A stretch of 64,000 bases of DNA from Azorinus chamasolen (taxonomy: Eukaryota; Mollusca; Bivalvia; Cardiida; Solecurtidae), in NCBI GenBank assembly GCA_963576725.1, contig OY755246.1, positions 71,416,371 through 71,480,370 of the forward strand, given 5' to 3'. The stretch's first letter is position 1. Each line of letters opens with the position of its first letter. The position numbers and the translations under genes are program-made. The notes below the pieces were generated by a model. It was not told the origin of the DNA. It worked only from the letters and a program-made list of their open reading frames with translations, and ran no database searches. This document shows, piece by piece, positions 42,760 through 53,124 of this stretch.

Positions 42760-43865
42760 CAGAACAGATAAGATTTAACTCTTTGAAAGAATGAATTCAG
42801 GATAAACAATTCATGACTTTAAATCTCAGTGTTAGGTTCATTATTATGTATGCTAATAGCTGCAGCTTTTAACTTTCTTAAAACGTTTTGTTTAAGTATG
42901 TAACCAGGGTGTCTTTCTGTACACCAAAACCTCCCTAGATTCAGCTTTATTTGTTACATGCCTGGAGAGTGGTATTACGGTATGGTGGGCACTGCCCATC
43001 CGTTAGCAATTTCTTTTGCAGATAACTCCTCCTTTATTATTTAACGGATATGGATGTGCAGTTGTGCATTAAGGTGTGATAACCTGGAATGAATTATTTG
43101 TTCTGGAGTTATTCCCCTTTATTTTCCTTAGCAATTGCTTGTTCAGATAAATGTTCCTTTATTATTCTGGAGCTATTCCCCTTTGTTTGTTATAGTTATT
43201 GTCCTTTGTTTTTAATATTGGTGTACATACTGTACAAAAAACCTTCTGCTCAGTAACTGTTATGCAAGAAGGGTTATTAACCTTACCTGACACAAAGTGC
43301 CATAATGAGCTATTACGATTGTCCTATGTCTGGCATCCATTATGAGTCATCCGTCCTCCATCATCCGTTGTCCAACTGCGTCAACAATTTCCTTAAACTT
43401 CTCCAAAAGTACTTAATCAATTGGGCTCAAACTTTACAGAAATGATCCTCGGAAAGCTGCCTTTCAAAATGGTGCAAAACTGAACAAGTAAATTCGCTGA
43501 AGCGATATCCCCCGCCAAAGTGCTGAACGGACGCACGGACTATGCCAAAACTATTTCGCTGCACCTACAGCAGGCATAATTATTTAGATTTACAAAGTCA
43601 CGAAGAGGGGCGATTGGGTTTACAAATACTTAGGGTAATTAAGATATACAGGTTGAGAGCTAGACAAAGGTTGACTCTTATATCAGCTAGGATGCTCAGG
43701 GGAACGAAAATGGTAGTTTCTGATGCCAATGGAAAAACTTGAAATGGATTTCCTCCTTGAAAAATGCATAAGGAAGGCTGTAATCATGGCCAAAGCTCTG
43801 GTTTCATCATGCAAGGATGACATGCGGCCTGCTAATTATAGTCTTGACTTTTGAATATGGTAGTA
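42760..43865. other. Unassigned with dispersed-repeat fragments
   Basis: TTCTGGAGTTATTCCCCTTT recurs in diverged form at about 43100 and 43165. CATAATGAGCTATTACGATT + GTCCTATGTCTGG with CGTCAACAATTTCCTTAAAC (about 43295-43420) looks like a dispersed mollusc repeat, from memory. The frame at 43542-43742 has no recognised domain. Confidence 0.35.
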
Positions 43866-43877
43866 TTTATTTCTCTG

Positions 43878-44045
43878 CACACCAAGTACTTATTGTCTGC
43901 AAAAATGGTCATCTGCTACAAATTCTTAAAGTGGACTTTCTGCATTGTTTTTAAAAACCATCAGTGCTAAGAAGTCTGGATCATGTCCTAATGTGATGCC
44001 AAATTACTTGGCATTTTTCCTGGATCAAACTGTTGCCAAGGGTTA
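43878..44045 (+). mobile_element. PalC element
   Basis: CACACCAAGTACTTATTGTC, GTCATCTGCTACAAATTC, then GTCTGGATCATGTCCTAATG and TGATGCCAAATTACTTGGCA forming the hairpin turn. It ends near GCCAAGGGTTACAG. The 18-bp array starts directly after it. Confidence 0.78.
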
Positions 44046-44059
44046 CAGTACTGACCTTG

Positions 44060-44745
44060 GGATAGTACTGTATTATAGGATAGGATAGTACCGTATCATA
44101 GTATAGTACCTTATTATAGGATAGTACTGTATTATAGTATAGTACCTTATTATAGGAGAGTATCGTATTATAGTATAGTACCGTATCATAGTATAGTACC
44201 TTATTATAGGATAGTACCGTATTATAGGAGAGTATCGTATAATAGTATAGTACCGTATCTTAGTATAGTACCTTATTATAGGATAGTACCGTATCATAGT
44301 ATAGTACCTTATTATAGGATAGTACCGTATTATAGGATAGTATCTTATTATAGTATAGTGCCATATTATAGGAGAGTACCCTATTATAGGATAGTACCGT
44401 ATTATAGGAGAGTACCGTATTATAGGATAGTACTATGTTATAGGATAGTACATACTATGATAGGATAATACCATATTATAGGATAGTACCGTATTATAGT
44501 ATCGTATTATAGGATAGTCCCATATTATAGGATAGTACCATATTATAGGATAGTACGGTATTATAGGATAGTACCGTATTATAGGATAGTATGGTATTAT
44601 AGGATAGTGCTGTATTATAGGATATTATAGGATAGTACCATATTATAGGATAGTACTATATTATAGGATAGTACTGTATTATAGGATAGTCCCGTATTAT
44701 AGGATAGTACCGTATTATAGGATAGTCCCATATTATAGGATAATA
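44060..44745. repeat. 18-bp tandem array, about 38 copies
   Basis: TATTATAGGATAGTACCG, with TAGTATAG, GGAGAG, CTTATT and CCCATATT variants and some 8-9-bp length changes. Open on the minus strand as a 6-residue repeat because 18 is divisible by 3; not coding. Confidence 0.95.
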
Positions 44746-44848
44746 ATCACATCATGAATATTTATTAGATTAATTTAGATTAAGGAAACAGAGCAGACAC
44801 TGATGAAATGGTCCCTTTAGGTGTTTTTATGAAGGAAAGGGTTAAAAT
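44740..44848 (+). mobile_element. PalA fragment at array edge
   Basis: ATCACATCATGAATATTTAT, GAAACAGAGCAGACACTGAT and TATGAAGGAAAGGGTTAA. The left end is replaced by the 18-bp array. Confidence 0.7.
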
Positions 44849-44974
44849 GACAAAAAGATATACTATTGTACAATTTTGGACAAAAAAGAATGTGTCAGAG
44901 ATAACCACCCCATACACCTTGCTAAAAATGTGCAAAAGAAAATTAAAAAAGGAACTTTTAATCTAAGCTATAGA

Positions 44975-45442
44975 TTTTTTAATCCTTTACTCTATAGATA
45001 TTCATGTAAAAAACAATGTACATATGAATAAAAAATTATCTTAACCCTTTCCCTGTTGAATATTCATACAAGAAAAATGACATCATGAATATTTATTAGG
45101 CATATGTATAAAGGAGCTTTTGGTACTGGTAGAACTGTTGAGTCCAATGTATTATAATTATCTTTGATAAGCAAACAGTGCAGACCCTAATGTGACAGCT
45201 CCTACATAAGCTGTCTGATCTGGATTTACTCTGTTTGCAAAGGTGTGAAAAAGTGCTTGTATGAGGGAAAGGGTTAAATTTTATAATGGCATATAAACAA
45301 GAGCATTTTGGCCATGGCAGAAACTGTAGAATCAGATCTACAGAATTCTGTAAGAAAACAGAGCAGACCCTGATCAGATAACTCCTACAGGAGCTACCTG
45401 TTTTCAAAGGTGATACAAATCCAATCTGTGGAGTAATGGTTT
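44975..45442 (+). mobile_element. PalA element (outer), split by another PalA
   Basis: Left part AATCCTTTACTCTATAGATA..AAAATTATC. The right part resumes TTAAATTTTATAATGGCATA, GGCCATGGCAGAAACTGTAG, hairpin AGATAACTCCTACAGGAGCT, and GGAGTAATGGTTTAA. Removing the inner copy restores the order of a single element. Confidence 0.85.
45045..45273 (+). mobile_element. PalA element (inner), complete
   Basis: TTAA 45041-45044 and 45274-45277. Perfect 10-bp ends CCCTTTCCCT/AGGGAAAGGG; 229 bp. It carries its own hairpin TGACAGCTCCTACATAAGCT + GTCTGATCTGG. Inserted into the outer copy at TTAA. Confidence 0.93.
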
Positions 45443-45444
45443 AA

Positions 45445-45859
45445 AGGGAGATAAGCATCTGGTCTGGTGGAGATATAAAGCATCTTCTTTTGAAAAAAGA
45501 TTTATATACAAATTAAATCTATGTCTGTTTTAATGGAATACAATTCAAATTTCCCATAGAACCCAAGAAATAGACACAAACAATGTTAAACAAACTGGGA
45601 AATCAAGTTACACTGAACAATTATGCTTATAACATGTCATCTGTAATAGACACATGTCATCTGTAATAGACACATGTCATCTGTAATAGACACATTATGC
45701 CACGGATATTTATTGTGTAATATCTATAAACACGACTTTCTTTGATCTCTGCTGTGTAGCACCCAAATGGGGTAGATTCCAAATCTACAGTGATTTTGAT
45801 GGCAGTTATCGGATACATTTCCTTACATGGCTTCCTGGCAAATGATTATTACCTGTTCA
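45445..45859. other. Unassigned; 20-bp repeat x3
   Basis: ACATGTCATCTGTAATAGAC occurs three times (45632-45691). Nothing else is visible. Confidence 0.6.
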
Positions 45860-46050
45860 ATACTTTACTCTTTGCATGCGGAGTAATTTTAGTCTACAAA
45901 CTTTGTCATCTGCTGCTGTATGTCAATTTGTCTTCAATTTCTCTCTAAAAATACAGCCATAGTGTCGAAAACTTTGCATCTTGATGAGACGCCGAGTCAT
46001 ATGGCATCTCATCTGGATCCAAACTGCCTGAATAGGTTATCACAAACAGT
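45860..46050 (+). mobile_element. PalC element, intact hairpin
   Basis: ACTTTACTCTTTGCATGCGG, CATCTTGATGAGACGCCGAG + TCATATGGCATCTCATCTGG + ATCCAAACTGCCTG, then TAGGTTATCAC. Confidence 0.82.
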
Positions 46051-46194
46051 TTAAAAGTATCATATCATGCTACATTAGCATCATTGATTTGTCATTTTCT
46101 TTCTCAAACTATGTAGCTAAGTACTGCATTACTAATTCCTGTTTGTGCAACTTTGTGGCGCACAATTGTTTTTACCTCGTTCTAATCTGACAAA

Positions 46195-46400
46195 AATTAT
46201 GCCTTCATGAATAGTTGTTTACTTAACTTATATGATGGAAAATGAACTCGGGACGGGAAATAATGAACTCGGGACGTTTTGGATATTTCAGAAACTGTAG
46301 AATCCAATCTACATAATTCCAAAAGCAAAAGGGCAGACATAACAGGAGCCATCTCACCTGGCTCTACTCTGTTTGCAAAGGCTTGAAGAAGGAATTTTAG
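46195..46400 (+). mobile_element. PalA element
   Basis: TTCATGAATAGTTG, a 21-bp duplication AATGAACTCGGGACG (46240-46276), TTTCAGAAACTGTAGAATCC, ACAGGAGCCATCTCACCTGG, and end TTTTAGGGTTAA. Confidence 0.75.
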
Positions 46401-46404
46401 GGTT

Positions 46405-46915
46405 AACCTGTTTGAATTCTGAAATTTCTCAGTGGAATGGTCAGTCATTTTCTCACAATGGAGTCCATTGAATATTAACCATATAACTTGCAAGTGGATT
46501 TGAAATGGGTCCCCCTAGTAATAGTTAATATGTATACCAAAGATGAACCAAATATCTTGGACAGTTTCTGAGACATGGACCTGAACATAAAACTTAACCA
46601 ACAATGAAAATTCTAAGTCGAAAAAGGAGCATAACTATTGCAATATTAATTTTAGGGTTACCTACCCTTGTGAAATGGGTTCCCCTTGTGATAGTAAACA
46701 TACATACCAAATATGAACCAGATATCTTTGATGGTTTCTGAGAAAAGGACCTAACAAAAAGGTTAACCAACGCTGATGCCGACGAAAGGGTCATGACAAT
46801 AGCTCCACTTTTTGAAAAAGTGGAGCTAAAAAGGGCTCCTCTAGGAGATCTCTGATCTGGGTCTACACTGTTCACAAATGCCAGTTCACTCATTTCTCAC
46901 ATTCAAAGGCTTAAG
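46405..46915 (+). mobile_element. PalB/K-type element split by SnI
   Basis: Left AACCTGTTTGAATTCTGAAA; right GGCTCCTCTAGGAGATCTCT, GATCTGGGTCTACACTGTTC, AAATGCCAGTTC and CTCACATTCAAAGGC. SnI lies between them. Confidence 0.65.
46500..46832 (+). mobile_element. SnI element, second copy with internal duplication
   Basis: GTTACCTACCCTTGTGAAAT, ACCAGATATCTTTGATGG, and the terminal hairpin AGCTCCACTTTT/AAAAGTGGAGCT (46801-46827) match 10215-10497. A diverged copy of the same internal block precedes it (46500-46605). Confidence 0.75.
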
Positions 46916-46969
46916 TCTTTCAACTGTTTGACTGTCTGATAATCTTTTTAAAATGATGTAGAACAGATG

Positions 46970-47163
46970 TATCTGTTTGATAAGAGCCGTCTGATCTGGG
47001 TCTGCTCTGTTTGCTTATAAATCACAAAATATAGATAGGATTCTACAATTTCTGCTTTGGCCAAAAACTCATGTGTCCATGTCCTAGTATAACAAATGAA
47101 TCTATACTAATTAATATTCATGACATCATTATTTCTTGCATGAATATTCATGGAGGAAAGGGT
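46970..47163 (-). mobile_element. PalA right portion
   Basis: GCCGTCTGATCTGGGTCTGC, TAGGATTCTACAATTTCTGC, ATTAATATTCATGACATC and AATATTCATGGAGGAAAGGG + TTA. Confidence 0.8.
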
Positions 47164-47360
47164 TAGGCAACCTAAAATGAACAAAATGCTGTCAGCTCCT
47201 TTTAATAATATTACATCATGGGGAGCTTTTATAAGAGATAATAACAGTAATGATACTTTCATCATAAAAGTCAAAGACAATCAGTTACTGGTTTAGTGCT
47301 GTACTTGCTGTAAAACTGAGTTAATGTATCTCCATATGAAATAGGTTCTCCATTCCACTA

Positions 47361-48113
47361 AATCAATATCCATACCATGCATAGGAATCAATTCCCATAG
47401 CGTGCATAGCAATCAATATCCATACTATGCATAGGAATCAATTCCCATAGCGTGCATAGCAATCAATATCCATACCATGCATAGGAATCAATTCCCATAG
47501 CATTCAATATCCATACCATGCATAGGAATCAATTCCCATACCATGCATAGAAATCAATATCCATACCATGCATAGGAATCAATTCCCATAGCATGCATAG
47601 CAATCAATATCCATACCATGCATAGGAATCAATTCCCATAGCATGCATAGCAATCAATATCCATACCATGCATAGGAATCAATTCCCATAGCATGCATAG
47701 CAATCAATATCCATACCATGCATAGGAATCAATTCCCATAGCATGCATAGCAATCAATATCCATACCATGCATAGGAAATCATTATCCATACCACGCATA
47801 GAAATCAATATCCATACCATGCATAGGAATCAATTCCCATATCATGCATAGAAATCAATATCCATACCATGCATATGATCAATATCCATACCATGCATAG
47901 AAAAATCAATATCCATAGCATGCATAGCAAATCAATATCCATACCATGCATAGAAATCAATATCCATACCATGCATAGAAATCAATATCCATAGCATGCA
48001 TAGCAATCAATATCCATAGCATTCAATATCCATAGCATGCATAGAAATCAATATCCATAGCATGCATAGAAATCAATATCCATAGCATGCATAGCAATCA
48101 ATATCCATACTGT
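47361..48113. repeat. 24-bp tandem array, about 31 copies, dimeric in the first half
   Basis: AATCAATATCCATACCATGC + ATAG alternates with AATCAATTCCCATAGCATGC + ATAG to about 47760. After that the CCATACC/CCATAGC alternation breaks up and units of 20-25 bp occur. CCATGCATAGG contains the ATGCAT palindrome. Confidence 0.96.
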
Positions 48114-48369
48114 GTCTAGGAAACATTAATCATGGCAATTCCTGATTTTTTTTCTTATTGAAACATTTTATTCTAAGATAATACTTGGAGCTTAGCAGGT
48201 ATTTTCTGTCATGACACCAGCTGTATTACTGTTGAGGGAGACGGGATCTCAACTGTCTGACAATCTAACTGCAATTTTAAAAAGAAATGAAAGAAGAATG
48301 TACATACTTATAGACCAAAGAAGTCATTTGTTTGTTTGAATGGTCTCCCTGAATTCACAAATAAATAGC
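48114..48369. other. No recognisable feature
   Basis: Non-repetitive DNA between the 24-bp array and a PalM fragment. Confidence 0.5.
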
Positions 48370-48510
48370 CTAGGCTCTAATTACCATACCTTAAGTATTC
48401 TGATGGACATATCCGGAAGGAGCTGCTTGATCAGGGGCTAACCTGTTTGCTACTATGTCTGTTATTCAAATGGTGCCAATTCAGCTCTACAAACTGATAG
48501 AAGGGTGACT
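48370..48510 (+). mobile_element. PalM fragment
   Basis: GGAAGGAGCTGCTTGATCAG, CTAACCTGTTTGCTACTATG, and AAATGGTGCCAATTCAGCTC + TACAAAC. Confidence 0.6.
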
Positions 48511-48577
48511 GGGAATATTTAGGATAAATACGATAATCAATGTTTTATCTTCAAAAGTGTCTCAGTCCACTGTTTTA

Positions 48578-48945
48578 ACCCTTTACCTGATGAATATCCA
48601 TGGTGACTCCACCCAATATGAATATCCATGGTGACTCCACCCAATATGAATATCCATGGTGACTCCACCCATTATGAATATCCATGGTGACTCCACCCAA
48701 TATGAATATCCATGGTGACTCCACCCATTATGAATATCCATGGTGACTCCACCAATTATGAATCTTAATTTACTAATTTTTTCATTTTGTTATATCAAAT
48801 ATTGTAGAATCAGATCTATATAATTCCATAAGCAAACACAGCAGACCCTGATCAGATGGCTCCTACAGAAGACATTTGATCAGAGCCTACTCTACATTAT
48901 GTATTTGCAAAGGCATGATAAAGTGTTTAAATATGAAGGAAAGGC
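48578..48945 (+). mobile_element. PalA element with 28-bp array near its left end
   Basis: TTTTAACCCTTTACCTGATG start, six copies of AATATGAATATCCATGGTGA + CTCCACCC (48590-48770), then GTAGAATCAGATCTATATAA, CAGACCCTGATCAGATGGCT, and end AAGGAAAGG. The unit derives from the PalA AATATTCATG segment. Confidence 0.85.
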
Positions 48946-49129
48946 TATCTCCTTTGCACATGGATTCATGATCAAACTTTTAGCTAACACTATGCCTGTT
49001 TTTCATTATTCAGAAGGTTAAACTGGTTTACAAATCCTTTCTAGTGATATATTTACTAGTAGTGTTGCTCCCATAGTCAGAAATAGTTGGCACCTTAAGC
49101 TCACTACCTTCCTATTATAAACAAAAAAT

Positions 49130-50010
49130 AAATCATTTTCCATGATGAAAATTCATACAAGACTAAGAATACTAATTAATTTATTTTTGAAATAAAAAAT
49201 AAAATGATTGAATTTATTGCCATGGCAAACAACAAAGAATCAGATCGGCAACATGTAAGCAAACACAGCATACCTTGGCCAGACAGGTAACAGAACAGAC
49301 TTTGGTCAGACAGCTAACAGAGCCGACCTTGGTCAGACTGCTGAAAGAACATACCTTGGTCAGACAGGTAACAGAACAGACTTTGGTCAGACAGCTAACA
49401 CTCTGAGCAGACCTTGGTCAGACTGCTAACAGAGCAGACCTTGGTCAGACAGGTAACAGAACAGACCTTGGTCAGACAGCTAACACTCTGAGCAGACCAT
49501 GGTCAGACAAGTAACAGAACAGACTTTGGTCAGACTGCTAACAGAACAGACTTTGGTCAGGCAGCTAACACTCTAAACAGACCTTGGTCAGACAGCTTAC
49601 AGAACAGACCTTGGTTAGACAGCTAACACTCTGAACAGACCTTGGTCAGACAGCAAACACTCTGAGCAGACCTTGGTTAGACAGCTAACACTCTGAACAG
49701 ACAGCAAACACTCTGAACAGACCTTGGTCAGACAGCAAACACTCTGAGCAGACCTTTGTCAGACAGCTAACAGAACAGACCTTGGTTAGACAGCTAACAC
49801 TCTGAACAGACCTTGGTCAGACAGCAAACACTCTGAGCAGACCTTTGTCAGACAGCTAACAGAACAGACCTTGGTTAGACAGCTAACACTCTGAACAGAC
49901 TTTGGTCAGACAGCTAACAGAGCAGACCTTGGTCAGACAGCTAACAGAGCAGACCATGGTCAGACAGGTAACAGAGCAGACCTTGGTCAGACAGCTCCTA
50001 TGGTCTACAC
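49130..50010 (+). mobile_element. PalA element expanded by a ~27-37-bp array
   Basis: Left: AAAATTCATACAAG, TTGCCATGGCAAACAACAAA + GAATCAGATC and TAAGCAAACACAGCAT. Then about 26 copies of CAGACCTTGGTCAGACAGCT + AACAGAG or AACACTCTGAG (49268-50000). Right: CAGACAGCTCCTATGGTCTAC. The unit is the hairpin left arm. Confidence 0.85.
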
Positions 50011-50487
50011 TTCAAAGGAATTCTCAAGCAAAAGATAAACCAAATGAAGATCACCGTTTCCTACATAAATGTACAGAACAAAATTGGTTTAATTTCATAA
50101 ACCAACTAACTTCATCTCTTATTGGCCAATTCTGAGAATAAACTGAATTTTTAGGAGCTGTTTATATTACTTTACACCATTGAAGCTATACCTTGCAGCA
50201 CTTTCAGTGATTAAGCAGCGACATGCGTGATTCGGCCATAATTATTCAGACAGAAAATGGCTAAATAGATCTTATCTTAACCCTTGCCATTTCAAGCTGA
50301 AACTGACTGTAGCTAGAATCAATGATGGATCTAGATCAGGCATTCTGTTGACATCTTTCAACATAAGAGAAGTGTTTAATTAAATTTACTTGCAAGTCAC
50401 TTATAGGGAAAAGAATCCTGTTTTTGTAGAAGCTATTTTTTCTGCCTGTTTTTTTTTCGTGTATACAGGAGCAGGGTTATATACCCT
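50011..50487. other. No recognisable feature
   Basis: Non-repetitive DNA, no element termini. Confidence 0.5.
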
Positions 50488-50491
50488 TAAC

Positions 50492-50667
50492 CCTTTGCTT
50501 GCTGAATATTTTAAGTGAAATTATCCATCAGCGTTTCTACACCCAGTGCATTCAGTATGAAGGGCTTATTTACTGAGAGGTTTGAATAGCTAACAGTTCA
50601 GAACCTGATCTGAGGGTTTCTGTCGGAGCCCTCTGATCTGGGTCTACACTTTTTGCAAATGCCAGTA
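50492..50667 (+). mobile_element. PalB element
   Basis: TTAA 50488-50491, CCCTTTGCTTGCTGAATATT, CAGAACCTGATCTGAGGG, TCGGAGCCCTCTGATCTGGG + TCTACACTTTTTGC and AAATGCCAGTA. A TcJ element follows at the right end. Confidence 0.8.
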
Positions 50668-50870
50668 CAGTAAAAACCCTCTTAACCGGACGTTAAATTT
50701 AGCATAAATATCTGTCTTGGAGACAGGTGGCAGCTTAATGCAGGGTGAAAGTCATGCAGAAAGCTCCCCTAGGAGTTTTTACATGACTTTCACTCTGCAT
50801 TAAACAGCCTCCTAACTAAAAGTATCTAAATTCTTGTCAACTAGAATTCTTGTTTAGAGAGGTTTTACTG
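50668..50870. mobile_element. TcJ element with TA flanks
   Basis: Ends CAGTAAAAACCCTCTTAAC and GTTTAGAGAGGTTTTACTG, both flanked by TA. The arms ACAGGTGGCAGCTTAATGCA + GGGTGAAAGTCATG pair with CATGACTTTCACTCTGCATT + AAACAGCC. TA flanks and CAGT ends are typical of Tc1/mariner-derived MITEs. Confidence 0.88.
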
Positions 50871-50942
50871 TATATTGGTGTATAAGAGAGGTTTTACTGT
50901 ATATTGGTGTATAAGAGAGGTTTTACTGTATATTGGTGTACC
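50857..50942. repeat. 29-bp tandem repeat, 3 copies, made from the TcJ end
   Basis: GAGAGGTTTTACTGTATATT + GGTGTATAA starts at 50857, 50886 and 50915. Each unit contains the TcJ right terminus, so the transposon end plus flank was amplified after insertion. Confidence 0.93.
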
Positions 50943-50949
50943 CCCCTTC

Positions 50950-51116
50950 AGAGGAATAATCCTTTCCTTCATACAATTGCCTTTTCAAGTCTTTGCAAAT
51001 GGAGTAGACCCTGTTCAGAAGAAATGTTCTGTGTACATTTGCTATCATAAAAATTCAGCGAATAAATATTCATGATGTCTTTAGTTCTTGCATGAATATT
51101 CAACAAGGAAAGAGTT
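50950..51116 (-). mobile_element. PalA element
   Basis: AATCCTTTCCTTCATACAAT, TTTGCAAATGGAGTAGACCC, AATATTCATGATGTCTTTAG and TCAACAAGGAAAGAGTTAA. The hairpin right arm and CAGAAACTG segment are deleted. Confidence 0.78.
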
Positions 51117-51247
51117 AAAACACTTTAATTTTCTTCTAAGCTGTCTTGAGGTAAATTTGTTTGAAGTTCATCTATTGTTTTCATGACAAGTTGACAAGAT
51201 TGACATGTTCCAACAGAAAATCCATTAAGCCATTCCGAGAATTAATA

Positions 51248-52592
51248 AACAAGAGGGCCAAGATGGCCCTTAATCGCTCACCTGATTACCATAGATTTAA
51301 GATTTTTGCTGGGTAGCCCATGGTTAGGGTCAATATTGACCTTAGGGGCAATATATGAACAATGTTGATAGTGGATCATGAGCAGTGAATCATGAGCAGT
51401 GGTTCTGCAGAACAAGAGTTTCAAAAATTTAGTCTATTGATTTGATCAAGACAATGATTCTGACCAATGAAGATTGGGCTAAAATGTGCCCTCTAAAGTA
51501 TTTTTTCAAAGATTTAACCTAGTGACCTACTTTTTATTCCCACCCAACCCATGATCACACTCAACCTTGATATCACCAAGACAAACACTCTGAGAAAGTT
51601 TGAGGAAGACTGGGCTAAAAATGTGGCCACTGGAGTGTAAACTAGATTTCTCTAAGATATGACACAGTGACCTACTTTTTGACCTCACATAACCCACTTT
51701 CAAGCTTGTCCAAGATTTTATAAGGACAATCATTCTGACCAATTTTCATGAAGATTTGGCTATAAATGTAACCTCTAGAGTGTTCACAAGGTTTTCCTAC
51801 TATTTGACCTAGTTACCTAGTTTTTAACCCCACATAACCCACTTTCAAACTCGTCCAAGATTTTATCAAGACAATCATTATGACTAAGTTTCATGAAGAT
51901 TGGACAAAAAATGTGACCACTAGAGTGTTCACAAGGTTTTTCTACTGTTTGACCTAGTGACCTAGTTTTTAACTCCACTTGACCCACTTTCAAACTCGTA
52001 CAAGATTTTATCAAGACATTTATTCTGACCAAGTTTCATGAAGATTGGGCTAAAATTGTGACCACTAGAGTGTTCACAAGGTTTTTCTACTGTTTGACCT
52101 AGTGACCTAGTTTTTAACTCCACTTGACCCACTTTCAAACTCATCCAAGATTTTATCAAGACATTCATACTGACCAAGTTTCATGAAGATTGGACTAAAA
52201 TTGTGACCACTAGAGTGTTCACAAGGTTTTTCTACTGTTTGACCTAGTGACCTAGTTTTTTACCCCACATGACCCATTTTTCAAACTCCTCCGAGATTTT
52301 ATCAAGACAATCATTCTGACCAAGTTTCATGAAAATTGGGCTAAAAATGTGACCTGTAGAGGGTTCACAAGGTTTTCCTACTATTTGACCTAGTGACCTA
52401 GTTTTTAACCCAACTTAACCCACTTTCGAACTTGTCCGAGATTTTATCAAGACATTCATTCTGACCAAGTTTCATGAAGATTGGACTACAATTGTGACCA
52501 CTAGAGTGTTCACAAGCAAATTGTTGACGACGGACGCCGGACATTCAAGTATCCCAAAAGCTCACCCTGAGCTTTGCTCAGGTGAGCTAAAA
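51248..52592 (+). mobile_element. IntG: complete element with seven ~145-bp internal units
   Basis: Start AACAAGAGGGCCAAGATGGC + CCTTAATCGCTCACCTG. Units carry GACCTAGTGACCTAGTTTTT at 51518, 51660, 51804, 51951, 52096, 52241 and 52387. Tail GACGACGGACGCCGGAC, hairpin GCTCACCCTGAGC/GCTCAGGTGAGC (52560-52587) and TAAAAA. The 71-residue minus frames at 145-bp spacing are repeat artefacts. No transposase. Confidence 0.88.
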
Positions 52593-52689
52593 ACTTATCT
52601 CATGATTTGAATAAGGATCCATACTATAAGAGTTTCCTGTGGTCATATTAAGGATTTAGCCAATTCAACATGTAGAGCCAGTTGGTGAC

Positions 52690-52870
52690 AACTTTTGCAA
52701 ACAGTTTTGATCCAGAAGAGATGCTGAGTGATTTTGTGGATGATTCAAACTGGTTGAGACATTATCATGAACTTTTCCAAAGAAATTGATACAAAACTTT
52801 AAGAGCTCAAGAAATTGATACAAAACTTTAAGAGCTCAAGAAATTGATGCAAAACTTTAAGAGCTCAAGC
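52690..52870 (+). mobile_element. PalC remnant with 29-bp triplication
   Basis: TTTTGCAAACAGTTTTGATC, AGAGATGCTGAGTGATTTTG and GATTCAAACTGGTTG are hairpin words. AAGAAATTGATACAAAACTT + TAAGAGCTC follows three times (52780, 52809, 52838). Confidence 0.7.
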
Positions 52871-52909
52871 AGACGGATATTTTTTTTCAGACAAAGGTAA
52901 GTTACTTAA

Positions 52910-53120
52910 TCCTTACAGTACGGGAAGCAAGTCACTAATGTCCTTTGCAAACAGTGTAGACCCAGATGAGAGGGCTCCTAGAAGAGCCCTCTCATCAGGG
53001 TCTGCACTGTTTGTCATGTTACACTTTTCTTTAGAAAAATCCCTAAATATTCACCGTAAGCACTGTTTGAATTTTGGAATAGTCGATTTGAAAATTCAGC
53101 ATTGTAAGTTAGTTAAAGGG
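52910..53120 (+). mobile_element. PalK element, complete
   Basis: TTAA 52906-52909 and 53121-53124. TCCTTACAGTACGGG start, AGTTAAAGGG end, hairpin AGTGTAGACCCAGATGAGAG + GGCTCCTAGAAGAGCC + CTCTCATCAGGGTCTGCACT. Confidence 0.85.
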
Positions 53121-53124
53121 TTAA

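Noticed and set aside
44073..44297. Tyrosine/isoleucine repeat frame on the minus strand
   Set aside because: It arises from an 18-bp AT-rich array.
51527..52177. Three similar 71-codon minus-strand frames at 145-bp spacing
   Set aside because: They are the same piece of the IntG internal unit read in each copy; not a gene family.
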